Source of the DNA: Pseudomonas sp. Root562 | GTDB taxonomy: Bacteria; Pseudomonadota; Gammaproteobacteria; Pseudomonadales; Pseudomonadaceae | Assembly: GCF_001427125.1 (NCBI RefSeq) | Contig: NZ_LMGK01000025.1 | Span: 235,234-299,233 of the forward strand | Reading direction: 5' to 3' | DNA: 64,000 bases | In this document: positions 1-7,637 of the stretch, one piece after another | Numbering within the stretch: position 1 is the stretch's first letter | Layout: each line of letters opens with the position of its first letter | Program-made: the position numbers and the translations under genes | The notes under the pieces: model-generated | Database searches by the model: none | What the model saw: only the letters and a program-made list of their open reading frames with translations | Told to the model about the DNA's origin: nothing

Positions 1-273
1 GACGAGGATGGCACGGTCGGCACCCAGAGCCAGCGCGGTGCGCAGTTGCTCCTGAGCGGTGGACGGGCCGACGGAGACGACGACGATTTCAGTCGCAACG
101 CGCCCTTCTTTTATAGAGAGTTCTTTCAGGCGTACGGCTTCTTCCACTGCGATTTCGCAGAACGGGTTCATCGACATCTTGACGTTGGCAAGATCGACGC
201 CGGAATTGTCCGCCTTGACGCGAACTTTCACGTTGTAGTCGACCACGCGCTTGATGGCTACGAGGACTTTCAT
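1..273 (-). CDS. etfB: Electron transfer flavoprotein beta subunit, N-terminal part
   Basis: The reverse strand encodes the first 91 residues of EtfB and runs off the left edge. It begins MKVLVAIKRVVDYN and contains the family segment SMNPFCEIAVEEAVRLKE, followed by a residue stretch ending in ALGADRAILV. EtfB and EtfA form an FAD/AMP-binding heterodimer that takes electrons from acyl-CoA dehydrogenases and passes them to ETF:quinone oxidoreductase. A GGAG ribosome site lies six bases before the ATG. It is 60 bp downstream of the CoA-transferase on the same strand, so it is probably the fourth gene of that operon; etfA presumably follows outside the window. This looks like an ETF pair dedicated to the nearby acyl-CoA dehydrogenase, in addition to any housekeeping pair. 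Confidence 0.93.
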   Translation of the reverse strand, partial: MKVLVAIKRVVDYNVKVRVKADNSGVDLANVKMSMNPFCEIAVEEAVRLKELSIKEGRVATEIVVVSVGPSTAQEQLRTALALGADRAILV

Positions 274-333
274 GACAGTCTCCAATTGTAAAAATTGCCC
301 CGGCAGCTCAGGTGGCGTGCGAGGTCATGCATA

Positions 334-1572
334 TCAGCGTTCGCCCAGTTGCCCGATGACGCCGCGCGCCTTCAATTCGGCAAGGCGCTCATCGTCCAGT
401 CCCAACTGACGCTTGAGGACTTCATCGGTGTGTTCACCCAGCATCGGTGCCGGGCGCAGATACTCCACCGGCGTGCCGGACAACTTGATGGGGCTGCCCA
501 CCGTAACGAAATCCGCCTTTAGCGGATGGGGGATGTTCACCAGCATATTGCGCGCCTTCACCTGCGGCTCATCCAGCGCCTGGGCAATGCTGTTGATCAC
601 GCCTATTGGCACGCCTTGCGGGTGAATACGCCGCACCCATTCATCGGCGGTGGCAGCGAGAAAGTGTCGTGCAAGAATCTCGATGATTGCCTCCCGATTC
701 GTCACTCTGTCCGCATTGCGCGCAAAGCGAGGGTCTGAGGAAAGGTCCGCCAGACCGATAGCCTCGCACAATGCAACGAACTGGGAGTCGTTACCGCAGG
801 CAATAACGAAATCCTGATCACTGGCGCGGAATACCTGATAGGGCACGATGTTGGCGTGGGCATTACCGTAACGGCCTGGTGATTTACCGGATGCCAGGTA
901 GTTTTGACTCTGGTTGCACAGCGTGGCGACCTGAACGTCGAGCAGCGCCATATCGACGTGCTGACCGACGCCGGTTTTTTCGCGACTGAGCAATGCAGCC
1001 TGAATAGCGACCGTCGAGTAAAGCCCTGTCATCAGGTCAGAGAACGCCACGCCAACTTTCTGCGGCCCGCCACCGGGTAGGTCATCACGCTCCCCGGTAA
1101 TACTCATCAACCCGCCGATCCCCTGGATGATGAAATCATAACCAGGCTCCGCAGCCCGAGGCCCGGTCTGCCCGAAGCCGGTCACCGAGCAATACACCAG
1201 CCGCGGATTGAGCTGGGACAAAGAGGCATAATCCAACCCGTATTTGGCCAACGAGCCGGCTTTATAGTTTTCAATCAACACATCGCAGGAAGCAACCAGC
1301 GCGCGCACCAATTCCTGGCCTTCGGCGCTCGCCAGGTTCAGCGCCACCGACAACTTGCCACGGTTGGTCGATTGGTAATAGGAGGCTTCGTTTGTAATCT
1401 CATCGTTCTGGCCCTTCATCCATGGTGGCCCCCAACCACGAGTGTCGTCACCCGCTCCCGGTCGTTCAATCTTGATGACTTCGGCTCCCAGGTCGGCCAG
1501 GGTCTGGCCACACCAGGGACCGGCCAGCACACGGCTCAAATCGAGCACGCGGTATCCAGTCAAAGCACCCAT
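334..1572 (-). CDS. Class III (CaiB/BaiF) CoA-transferase
   Basis: A 412-residue member of the formyl-CoA transferase/CaiB family, which moves CoA from an acyl-CoA donor to a free carboxylic acid through a glutamyl/aspartyl anhydride. The N-terminal VLDLSRVLAGPWCGQTLADLGAEVIK block, read here as two motifs (VLDLSRVLAGP and LADLGAEVIK), is typical. The expected catalytic Asp is D179 in the GVAFSDLMTG motif. I start at the ATG one base after the stop of the dehydrogenase (TGA-G-ATG, translational coupling) with AGGTGG upstream; an in-frame ATG 20 codons earlier would overlap the previous gene. It would activate the acid brought in by the cluster. The substrate is not identifiable from sequence. 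Confidence 0.9.
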   Translation of the reverse strand: MGALTGYRVLDLSRVLAGPWCGQTLADLGAEVIKIERPGAGDDTRGWGPPWMKGQNDEITNEASYYQSTNRGKLSVALNLASAEGQELVRALVASCDVLIENYKAGSLAKYGLDYASLSQLNPRLVYCSVTGFGQTGPRAAEPGYDFIIQGIGGLMSITGERDDLPGGGPQKVGVAFSDLMTGLYSTVAIQAALLSREKTGVGQHVDMALLDVQVATLCNQSQNYLASGKSPGRYGNAHANIVPYQVFRASDQDFVIACGNDSQFVALCEAIGLADLSSDPRFARNADRVTNREAIIEILARHFLAATADEWVRRIHPQGVPIGVINSIAQALDEPQVKARNMLVNIPHPLKADFVTVGSPIKLSGTPVEYLRPAPMLGEHTDEVLKRQLGLDDERLAELKARGVIGQLGER

Positions 1573-1573
1573 C

Positions 1574-3112
1574 TCATACCACCTTTGTTTGTAGACATTC
1601 GCCATGGCACAGCGACAGGCCGAGGGTCGCACGTCGGCGTAGCCAAGGGCCCGGCCGGTAACGAGGATCCCCGGTTAATTCGGTCATGCGCTGCAGGATG
1701 GTCAGCAAGCGCTTGCTGCCGACACTGTCGCCCCATGCCAACGGTCCCTGCGGATAGCCCAGCCCCCGGCGAACACCTTCATCCAGGTCTTCGACGCTGG
1801 CGATGCGCTGTTGGACGATATCGCCTGCCAGGTTGACGATCATTGCCAGTACACGTTGGGCGACGAAACCGACACTGTCGTTGATCACGCTCACGCCTAC
1901 GCCATCGCGAGCGAGCAATGCATGCGCGGCATTGCGCATGTCGACTTGGGTTGCCGGGTTCAACATCAACGTGCGGTAGCGAGCGCTGTCTAGCAACGGG
2001 TCGATGCACACCGTGCGGGTCGGGTCAGTGTCAAAGTGTTCCACGGCACCGGTCGCGTCCAAACCGTAGGGCGCCAGCAAGCAGAGTGCTTCGCTGGACG
2101 GTGTGGCGCCCTGCTCTACCTCCGCGCCTAACTTCTCAAGCAAAGCAGTCAGATTGGCACGATCGACCTCGTTCTCGGTACCCAACCACACCGGCGGTAG
2201 AGTCTCCACGACTGGCACTGACTGCGCCGGGGGGGCATCAACCATTTGCCCGTTGGCGTATCGGTAAAAACCACGCCCAACCTTGCGACCGACATAACCA
2301 GCCTCAAGCATCTGACGCGTCAGCGCTGCCGGGCGATATCGAGGCTCCTGGTAAAACTGGTTGTAGATAGACTCGATCACCGGATGCGAGACATCCAGGG
2401 CCGTAAGGTCAAACAACTCCAACGGCCCCATGCGAAAACCCAGTCCTTCACGCAGGATTCGGTCGATTTCGGCGGGCTCAGTCACGCCCTCCTTGAGGAT
2501 TTGCAACGCCTCGGTGCTGTAGGCTCGTCCCGCGTGGTTGATGATGAAACCAGGTGTGTCCTTGGCCCGAATTCCACGATGGCCCATGCGCGATGCCAAC
2601 GCCTGCAGGCGATCACCTACTTGCGGATCACTGGCCAGCCCGTCGATGACCTCAACGACTTTCATAAGTGGCACCGGGTTAAAGAAATGAAACCCGGCGA
2701 CACGCTCAGGGCGCCGACATTCCCGCGCGATGCTGGTCACGGACAGCGATGAGGTATTGGTTGCCAGAATGCAATCGTCACCGACGACTGCTTCAAGTTG
2801 TGCGAGCAAGGCTTGCTTGGCATCAAGGCGCTCGATAATCGCTTCGACGACCAGGTCGACATCCTTTAGCTCGGTCATATCGGTCGCTACACGCAGGCGG
2901 TCGAGTGCGGCCTGTGCATCCGCGGCGAGGACCTTGCCCTTGCCCACCAGTTTTTCCAGGGTCTGTTCCAGGTTATCCCGAGCCGACTGGGCAGCGCCTT
3001 CGCGGTTATCAAACAGCAGGACCTCAATACCAGCCTGGGCTGCAATCTGGGCAATGCCGGTGCCCATGATGCCAGCCCCCACAACCGCCATATGGTTGAT
3101 CTCGCGTGTCAT
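1574..3112 (-). CDS. 3-hydroxyacyl-CoA dehydrogenase, PaaH/PaaC type
   Basis: This 512-residue protein has the two-lobed PaaH-like layout: an N-terminal NAD-binding domain with GAGIMG at residues 12-17, the catalytic HFFNP motif with H142, a first 3HCDH C-terminal domain near residues 185-285, and a second such domain ending in GYPQGPLAWGD. It oxidises a (S)-3-hydroxyacyl-CoA to the 3-oxoacyl-CoA. The length fits the roughly 505-residue PaaH family (3-hydroxyadipyl-CoA dehydrogenase) better than short fatty-acid HADs of about 300 residues. It lies 3 bp after the hydratase stop and 1 bp before the CoA-transferase, so it is the middle gene of a tight operon. Whether the substrate is a dicarboxylyl- or arylpropionyl-CoA cannot be decided here. 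Confidence 0.9.
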   Translation of the reverse strand: MTREINHMAVVGAGIMGTGIAQIAAQAGIEVLLFDNREGAAQSARDNLEQTLEKLVGKGKVLAADAQAALDRLRVATDMTELKDVDLVVEAIIERLDAKQALLAQLEAVVGDDCILATNTSSLSVTSIARECRRPERVAGFHFFNPVPLMKVVEVIDGLASDPQVGDRLQALASRMGHRGIRAKDTPGFIINHAGRAYSTEALQILKEGVTEPAEIDRILREGLGFRMGPLELFDLTALDVSHPVIESIYNQFYQEPRYRPAALTRQMLEAGYVGRKVGRGFYRYANGQMVDAPPAQSVPVVETLPPVWLGTENEVDRANLTALLEKLGAEVEQGATPSSEALCLLAPYGLDATGAVEHFDTDPTRTVCIDPLLDSARYRTLMLNPATQVDMRNAAHALLARDGVGVSVINDSVGFVAQRVLAMIVNLAGDIVQQRIASVEDLDEGVRRGLGYPQGPLAWGDSVGSKRLLTILQRMTELTGDPRYRPGPWLRRRATLGLSLCHGECLQTKVV

Positions 3113-3115
3113 GAA

Positions 3116-3901
3116 TCACTCTCCCGAGAAGGTGGCTTTACGTTTTTCAAGGAAGGCACTGGCACCCTCTTTCTGATCCCTGGAATCGAACAGCAACTGA
3201 AACGCCTTGCGCTCTAACGCCAGCGCGCTGTCCAGGGGCAAGTCAGCACCCAGCAACATCACCTCCTTGATCTGTGCGACAGCCAGCGGCGGCAAGGCGG
3301 CTATTTCAGCAGCCAGTTCAAGTGCTCGCGGTACTGTGCGTTCGTCACTCACCACTTCGCTGACCATGCCTATGGCAAACGCTTCGGGGGCTGGGACCAA
3401 ACAGCCCGTCAGCGCGATACGCATCGCCTGGAATTTGCCGACGGCACGAATCAGGCGCTGAGTGCCACCCGCTCCCGGCATGAGGCCAAGCTTGACCTCC
3501 GGTTGACCGAAGCGCGCCGATTGTCCGGCAACGATGATGTCGCAGTGCATCGCCAATTCGCAGCCGCCTCCCAAGGCGAAACCATTCACCGCTGCGATCA
3601 CAGGTTTAGGGCAACGAGCGATGGCCTCCCACAAGTACTCCGTGTGGCGGCGATACATCTCGATAGGGCTGGCCTCGGCGAACTCGCGGATGTCGGCCCC
3701 GGCGACAAAGCACAGTTCACCACCGGTGAGGACGATCGCGCGCACCTGCTCATTGCTGGTCAAAGAGCGAAAGATTGCTGCCAGCTGTTCGCGAACTGCG
3801 CTGTTGAGCGCGTTCCTGGCCTCGGGCCGCTGGATCTGTACGACAGCGACGGCATCATCGCGAATGTGTAAATCCACTACAGCGTTGAGTCGGGAGTCCA
3901 T
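3116..3901 (-). CDS. Enoyl-CoA hydratase/isomerase family protein
   Basis: A 261-residue crotonase-fold protein. Both catalytic glutamates of classical enoyl-CoA hydratase are in place: E115 in GGGCELAMHCD and E135 in FGQPEVKLGLMPGAGGTQRL, and the oxyanion-hole segment is FVAGADIREFAE. It should add water across a 2,3-enoyl-CoA, making the substrate of the downstream dehydrogenase; a retro-aldol (hydratase-lyase) variant is also possible. It is the first gene of the minus-strand operon, with AGAGGT ahead of the ATG. A perfect palindrome (3920-3934) sits 19 bp upstream of the start codon and is the likely repressor site. Confidence 0.91.
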   Translation of the reverse strand: MDSRLNAVVDLHIRDDAVAVVQIQRPEARNALNSAVREQLAAIFRSLTSNEQVRAIVLTGGELCFVAGADIREFAEASPIEMYRRHTEYLWEAIARCPKPVIAAVNGFALGGGCELAMHCDIIVAGQSARFGQPEVKLGLMPGAGGTQRLIRAVGKFQAMRIALTGCLVPAPEAFAIGMVSEVVSDERTVPRALELAAEIAALPPLAVAQIKEVMLLGADLPLDSALALERKAFQLLFDSRDQKEGASAFLEKRKATFSGE

Positions 3902-3919
3902 AGCTACCTCTTATTTGTA

Positions 3920-3934
3920 TTTCGCTATGCGAAA
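3920..3934. promoter_or_regulatory. Palindromic operator 1 (probable IclR site)
   Basis: Perfect 6-bp inverted repeat TTTCGC-TAT-GCGAAA located 19-33 bp upstream of the enoyl-CoA hydratase start codon. The same palindrome with a different 3-bp centre occurs at 4081-4095 on the other side of the divergent intergenic region, in front of the IclR gene. The size and position fit an IclR-family dimer operator; binding by this IclR protein is inferred. Confidence 0.7.
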
Positions 3935-4034
3935 CTGAATACCGTAATTTCGATCAATCATAGATACGCTTCTAAATCGCTGTAAACAGGAAAACCAATA
4001 AATCTGTTTTAGTCCTTTGTTTACAGGTATTTAT

Positions 4035-4069
4035 GCCTTAGAAATAAATAGATTGGTTTTTTCTAAGGC
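4035..4069. repeat. 10-bp inverted repeat in the iclR leader
   Basis: Arms GCCTTAGAAA (4035-4044) and TTTCTAAGGC (4060-4069) are perfectly complementary and separated by 15 bp. They lie between the two TTTCGC palindromes, 70-104 bp upstream of the IclR start codon. This could be a second regulator site or an mRNA hairpin. The A+T-rich loop and lack of a T-run argue against a terminator. Confidence 0.5.
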
Positions 4070-4080
4070 AGCAAATACAA

Positions 4081-4095
4081 TTTCGCCTAGCGAAA
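4081..4095. promoter_or_regulatory. Palindromic operator 2 (probable IclR site)
   Basis: Perfect inverted repeat TTTCGC-CTA-GCGAAA, 43-57 bp upstream of the IclR-family regulator start. It matches operator 1 in both arms. The position is suited to autoregulation of the regulator and of the acyl-CoA dehydrogenase and transporter genes behind it. Confidence 0.7.
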
Positions 4096-4138
4096 CCGTA
4101 TTTTATTTTCTTGCATTTCTTGAAAGCGAGGTTCTACC

Positions 4139-5005
4139 ATGGGTCGCAACAAGGCAGATCAGCAGGCCGTGGGCCAGTCCAAAGGAACAGATGAAATCGG
4201 CTTGTTGAAGATGGGCATGCTCGATCCCGCCAGTGCGCTGAGCGAAGACGAAAGCGGTGGCCAGTTCGTAACGGCGTTAGCTCGCGGGCTTGAATTGATG
4301 AGGTGTTTCACCCCGCGCGAAAACGTACTCGGCAATCAGGATCTGGCGCGAATGACCGGGCTGCCGAAACCGACCGTGACGCGTCTGACCAATACGCTGA
4401 TGCGGTTGGGCTGCCTCAAACGTGAGGTGCATTCAGGCAAGTATCAGTTGGACGTGGGTGTATTGGGTTTCGGTTACGCCATGTTGTCGAATCTGGCGAT
4501 CCGCACGGTGGCTCATCCTTTGATGGAAGAGTTGGCCAATCACGCTCAGGCCGCCGTCGCCATGGCCGCCCGCGATCGCCTGCAGATGGTGTACCTGGAT
4601 GTAGTCCAGGGCCAGGGCAACATGACCATGCGTCGTCAGATCGGCAGTTATTTGCCCCTGGCACAAAGTTCGGTGGGTCGCGCCTGCCTTGCTGCAATGC
4701 CGGAAACCGAGCGGGAATTTCTGCTCGATCACATTCGCCAGCGCGAATCTGAGCAGTGGCCAGCCATTCGTAAGGGGCTGGACAAAGCGTTCAGGGATTT
4801 CGCCGACTACGGCTTCTGCCTGTCGATCGGTGAGTGGCACCGCGACGTCAACTCCGTTGCGGTGCCATTGCTGCACCCGCAGTACGGGTTACTGACCTTC
4901 AACTGCGGTGGACCGAGCTTTCAGCTTCCCCGTGAACAGCTCATGGACGATATCGGGCCTCGCCTGATCAACATGGTCAATAACATTGGCGCCGCTGCTC
5001 GCTGA
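4139..5005 (+). CDS. IclR family transcriptional regulator
   Basis: A 288-residue IclR regulator. The winged helix-turn-helix covers about residues 40-105 (FVTALARGLELMRCF, then the recognition region MTGLPKPTVTRLTNTLMRLG), followed by the effector-binding domain (HPLMEELANHAQAAVAMAARD, SVGRACLAAMPETER). The N-terminal 30 or so residues before the HTH are longer than usual. A GAGG ribosome site lies 7 bp before the ATG. Divergent from the hydratase operon and co-directional with the acyl-CoA dehydrogenase and MFS genes, it is the obvious local regulator. The two TTTCGC-N3-GCGAAA palindromes flank its promoter region. The effector is unknown and is likely the imported acid or its CoA ester. 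Confidence 0.92.
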   Translation: MGRNKADQQAVGQSKGTDEIGLLKMGMLDPASALSEDESGGQFVTALARGLELMRCFTPRENVLGNQDLARMTGLPKPTVTRLTNTLMRLGCLKREVHSGKYQLDVGVLGFGYAMLSNLAIRTVAHPLMEELANHAQAAVAMAARDRLQMVYLDVVQGQGNMTMRRQIGSYLPLAQSSVGRACLAAMPETEREFLLDHIRQRESEQWPAIRKGLDKAFRDFADYGFCLSIGEWHRDVNSVAVPLLHPQYGLLTFNCGGPSFQLPREQLMDDIGPRLINMVNNIGAAAR

Positions 5006-5063
5006 CGCAACGGAGTAACGGCGCTCTAACAAAACGGCTCGCTTGCGAGCCTCAGGAGCGTAC

Positions 5064-6218
5064 ATGATCCGTGATACCGAAACCCTGCAGATTCTGTTGG
5101 ATTCCCTTCGTCAGTTCGTCAGCGAAGTGCTGATTCCCCGGGAAAATGAGGTAGCTGACACAGACGCAATACCCCAGGACATCGTCGGGCAGATGCGGGA
5201 AATGGGACTGTTTGGCCTGACGCTTCCGGAAGAGTTTGGTGGCTTGGGTGTCACGATGGAGGAAGAGGTCAATATTGCCTTCGAACTGGGCCGTACTTCG
5301 CCGGCGTTTCGCTCCTACATCGGGACCAATAACGGGATCGGCTCCATCGGTATCCTCTTGGATGGCACTGACGAGCAGAAGCATCACTACCTGCCAAAAC
5401 TGGCCAGCGGCGAGTTGCTCAGTTCCTTCTGCCTGACTGAGCCAGATGCTGGCTCAGACGCCGCGTCACTCAAAACCACCGCCATGCGCGACGGCGACAG
5501 CTACATTCTCAATGGCACCAAGCGCTTCATCACCAATGCCCCGCACGCCGGGATCTATACGGTGATGGCGCGAACCAACCCTGAGATCAAGGGCGCCGCC
5601 GGCATCAGCGCGTTTATTGTCGAGCGCGGCACACCCGGTGTTTCCCTGGGCAAGCCTGACCACAAAATGGGTCACAAGGGGGCACACACCTGCGACGTCA
5701 TATTCGAGAATGCACGTGTCCCGGCCAGCCAACTGATTGGAGGTGTCGAAGGCGTAGGCTTCAAGACCGCCATGAAAGTGCTCGACAAGGGGCGCCTGCA
5801 TATTGCAGCCCTGAGTATTGGTGCTGCAGAGCGAATGCTCGACGATGCCTTGCGCTACGCCATGGAGCGCAAACAGTTCGGCAAACCGATTGCCGAGTTT
5901 CAACTGATCCAGGCCATGCTCGCTGACAGCAAGGCTGAAATCTATGCGAGTCGTTGCATGGTGCTGGATGCTGCACGCAAGCGTGACGATGGACGTAACG
6001 TCAGCACTGAAGCCTCCTGCGCCAAGATGTTCTCCACTGAAATGTGCGGTCGGGTCGCCGACCGCTGCGTGCAGATTCATGGTGGCGCCGGCTATGTGAG
6101 CGAATACGCCATCGAGCGCTTCTATCGGGATGTTCGTCTATTCCGCATTTACGAAGGCACGACCCAGATCCAGCAAATCGTTATCGCGCGCAACATGATT
6201 CGCGACGCTCAAAGCTGA
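5064..6218 (+). CDS. Acyl-CoA dehydrogenase
   Basis: A 384-residue FAD flavoenzyme of the short/medium-chain acyl-CoA dehydrogenase fold. It shows the SSFCLTEPDAGSDAASLKT FAD/substrate motif, the ALSIGAAERMLDDALRYAMERKQFGKP signature region, the IHGGAGYVSEYAIERFYRD motif and the probable catalytic base E364 in RIYEGTTQIQ. It introduces the 2,3-double bond and hands electrons to ETF, which fits the etfB gene in the divergent operon. I start at the ATG with AGGAG seven bases upstream; an upstream in-frame start seven codons earlier lacks such a site. It lies 58 bp after the regulator and 63 bp before the transporter, probably as one transcript. Confidence 0.92.
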   Translation: MIRDTETLQILLDSLRQFVSEVLIPRENEVADTDAIPQDIVGQMREMGLFGLTLPEEFGGLGVTMEEEVNIAFELGRTSPAFRSYIGTNNGIGSIGILLDGTDEQKHHYLPKLASGELLSSFCLTEPDAGSDAASLKTTAMRDGDSYILNGTKRFITNAPHAGIYTVMARTNPEIKGAAGISAFIVERGTPGVSLGKPDHKMGHKGAHTCDVIFENARVPASQLIGGVEGVGFKTAMKVLDKGRLHIAALSIGAAERMLDDALRYAMERKQFGKPIAEFQLIQAMLADSKAEIYASRCMVLDAARKRDDGRNVSTEASCAKMFSTEMCGRVADRCVQIHGGAGYVSEYAIERFYRDVRLFRIYEGTTQIQQIVIARNMIRDAQS

Positions 6219-6281
6219 GGTCACGGGCTTTCCATTTCTGGTTCAAGTGCCCTCCTCCAATAAATACAAAAAGGTATCACC

Positions 6282-7556
6282 ATGGACGCTGCAGCTCAGG
6301 CGAGCGTGACTTCGCACGCCAAAACCAGTACCTGGGTGCTGGTATTCATCTTCTGTTTTCTTGGATTGCTGATCGACGGTGCCGATCTGATGCTGCTTTC
6401 CTACAGCCTCAGCAGTCTGAAGGCCGAGTTCGGCCTGAGCAACGTTGAGGCCGGCAGTCTGGGAAGTTTCACCTTGGCCGGGATGGCCATTGGTGGCATC
6501 TACGGTGGCTGGGCCTGTGATCGTTTCGGTCGGGTGAAAACAGTGGTCTGGAGTATCACGCTGTTTTCCGTAGGCACGGCGGTCCTGGGCCTTACGCATA
6601 GTTATTGGCAATTCGCGATCACCCGTTTCGTGGCCTCCCTGGGGATCGGGGCACTGTATGTGGCTTGCAATACGCTGATGTCGGAATACGTGCCCACCCG
6701 CTACCGCACGACAGTACTCGGTACCCTGCAGGCGGGCTGGTCCGTGGGCTATATCGTTGCGACGCTGCTGGCGGGCTGGATACTGCCTAGCCACGGTTGG
6801 CGCTGGCTTTTCTACATCGCGATTATCCCGGTGATCCTGGCTGTGGTGATGCAGCATTTCGTGCCTGAACCACAGGCCTGGATCAACGCTCAGTCCGCAC
6901 GCGCCAGGAACAAACTCACCGGTACCCAAAGCCTGCTCTCCAAAAAGCGCGAAAGCATGTACAAGCTGATTTTCAGTGATCCACAAGCTAGCAGGATGTT
7001 TATTTTCTGGGCTCTGACGGCCGGCTTTTTGCAGTTCGGCTACTACGGTGTGAACAACTGGATGCCGACGTACCTGGAAAGCGAATTGGGCCTGAATCTC
7101 AAATCCATGACCGGCTATATGGTCGGCACCTACACCGCCATGATCCTCGGAAAAGTTCTCGCTGGCCTGGCCGCTGATCGTATCGGACGTCGTACCGTAT
7201 TCGCCTTTGGCGCCCTGGGGACTGCGATATTCCTGCCCGTGATCGTGCTTTTCCAAAGCCCGGAAAACATCTTGTGGATGCTGGTGGTGTTCGGCTTTTT
7301 GTACGGCATTCCATACGGTGTAAATGCCACGTACATGACCGAAAGCTTCGAGGCCAAGTTTCGCGGGTCCGCCGTCGGCGGTGCCTACAATATCGGGCGC
7401 CTGGGCGCAGCGATTGCGCCGGCCGCAATCGGGTTCCTCGCCTCCCATGGTTCGATCGGCGTGGGCTTCCTGGTGATGGGCGCGGCCTACTTCATCTGTG
7501 GCGTTATTCCGGCGCTGTTTATCAGGGATAAGCAGTTTGACCCGCAAAAGCAGTAG
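6282..7556 (+). CDS. MFS transporter, aromatic acid:H+ symporter (AAHS) type
   Basis: A 424-residue inner-membrane transporter with about 12 hydrophobic segments. The AAHS-style first helix carries LLIDGADLMLLSYSLSSL, and the loop 2-3 motif is GGWACDRFGRVKT, repeated in degenerate form after helix 8 (GLAADRIGRRTVF). AAHS proteins import benzoate, hydroxybenzoates, protocatechuate and related aryl acids with protons. AAAGGT lies six bases before the ATG. As the last gene of the IclR cluster it probably imports the acid that the CoA-transferase activates, which favours an aromatic or arylalkanoic substrate. Confidence 0.88.
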   Translation: MDAAAQASVTSHAKTSTWVLVFIFCFLGLLIDGADLMLLSYSLSSLKAEFGLSNVEAGSLGSFTLAGMAIGGIYGGWACDRFGRVKTVVWSITLFSVGTAVLGLTHSYWQFAITRFVASLGIGALYVACNTLMSEYVPTRYRTTVLGTLQAGWSVGYIVATLLAGWILPSHGWRWLFYIAIIPVILAVVMQHFVPEPQAWINAQSARARNKLTGTQSLLSKKRESMYKLIFSDPQASRMFIFWALTAGFLQFGYYGVNNWMPTYLESELGLNLKSMTGYMVGTYTAMILGKVLAGLAADRIGRRTVFAFGALGTAIFLPVIVLFQSPENILWMLVVFGFLYGIPYGVNATYMTESFEAKFRGSAVGGAYNIGRLGAAIAPAAIGFLASHGSIGVGFLVMGAAYFICGVIPALFIRDKQFDPQKQ

Positions 7557-7602
7557 AGCTTTGTAAGCCCTGCAGGTTTGCATTGCGTGGCATCGCAGTG
7601 GC

Positions 7603-7630
7603 AAAAAAAACCGGCGCATTTCGCGCCGGT
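7603..7630 (-). terminator. Rho-independent terminator of the salicylate operon
   Basis: Perfect 8-bp stem ACCGGCGC/GCGCCGGT with a 5-base loop at 7610-7630. On the minus strand it is followed by eight consecutive T residues. It lies just after the aldehyde dehydrogenase stop codon, so it should end minus-strand transcription. The plus side has no T-run, so it would be weaker for the convergent MFS gene. Confidence 0.85.
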
Positions 7631-7637
7631 ATCGCAC

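Noticed and set aside
6243..7637. A 464-codon minus-strand frame opposite the MFS gene at 6282
   Set aside because: The plus-strand gene has the AAHS fingerprints and a ribosome site; the antisense frame shows none.
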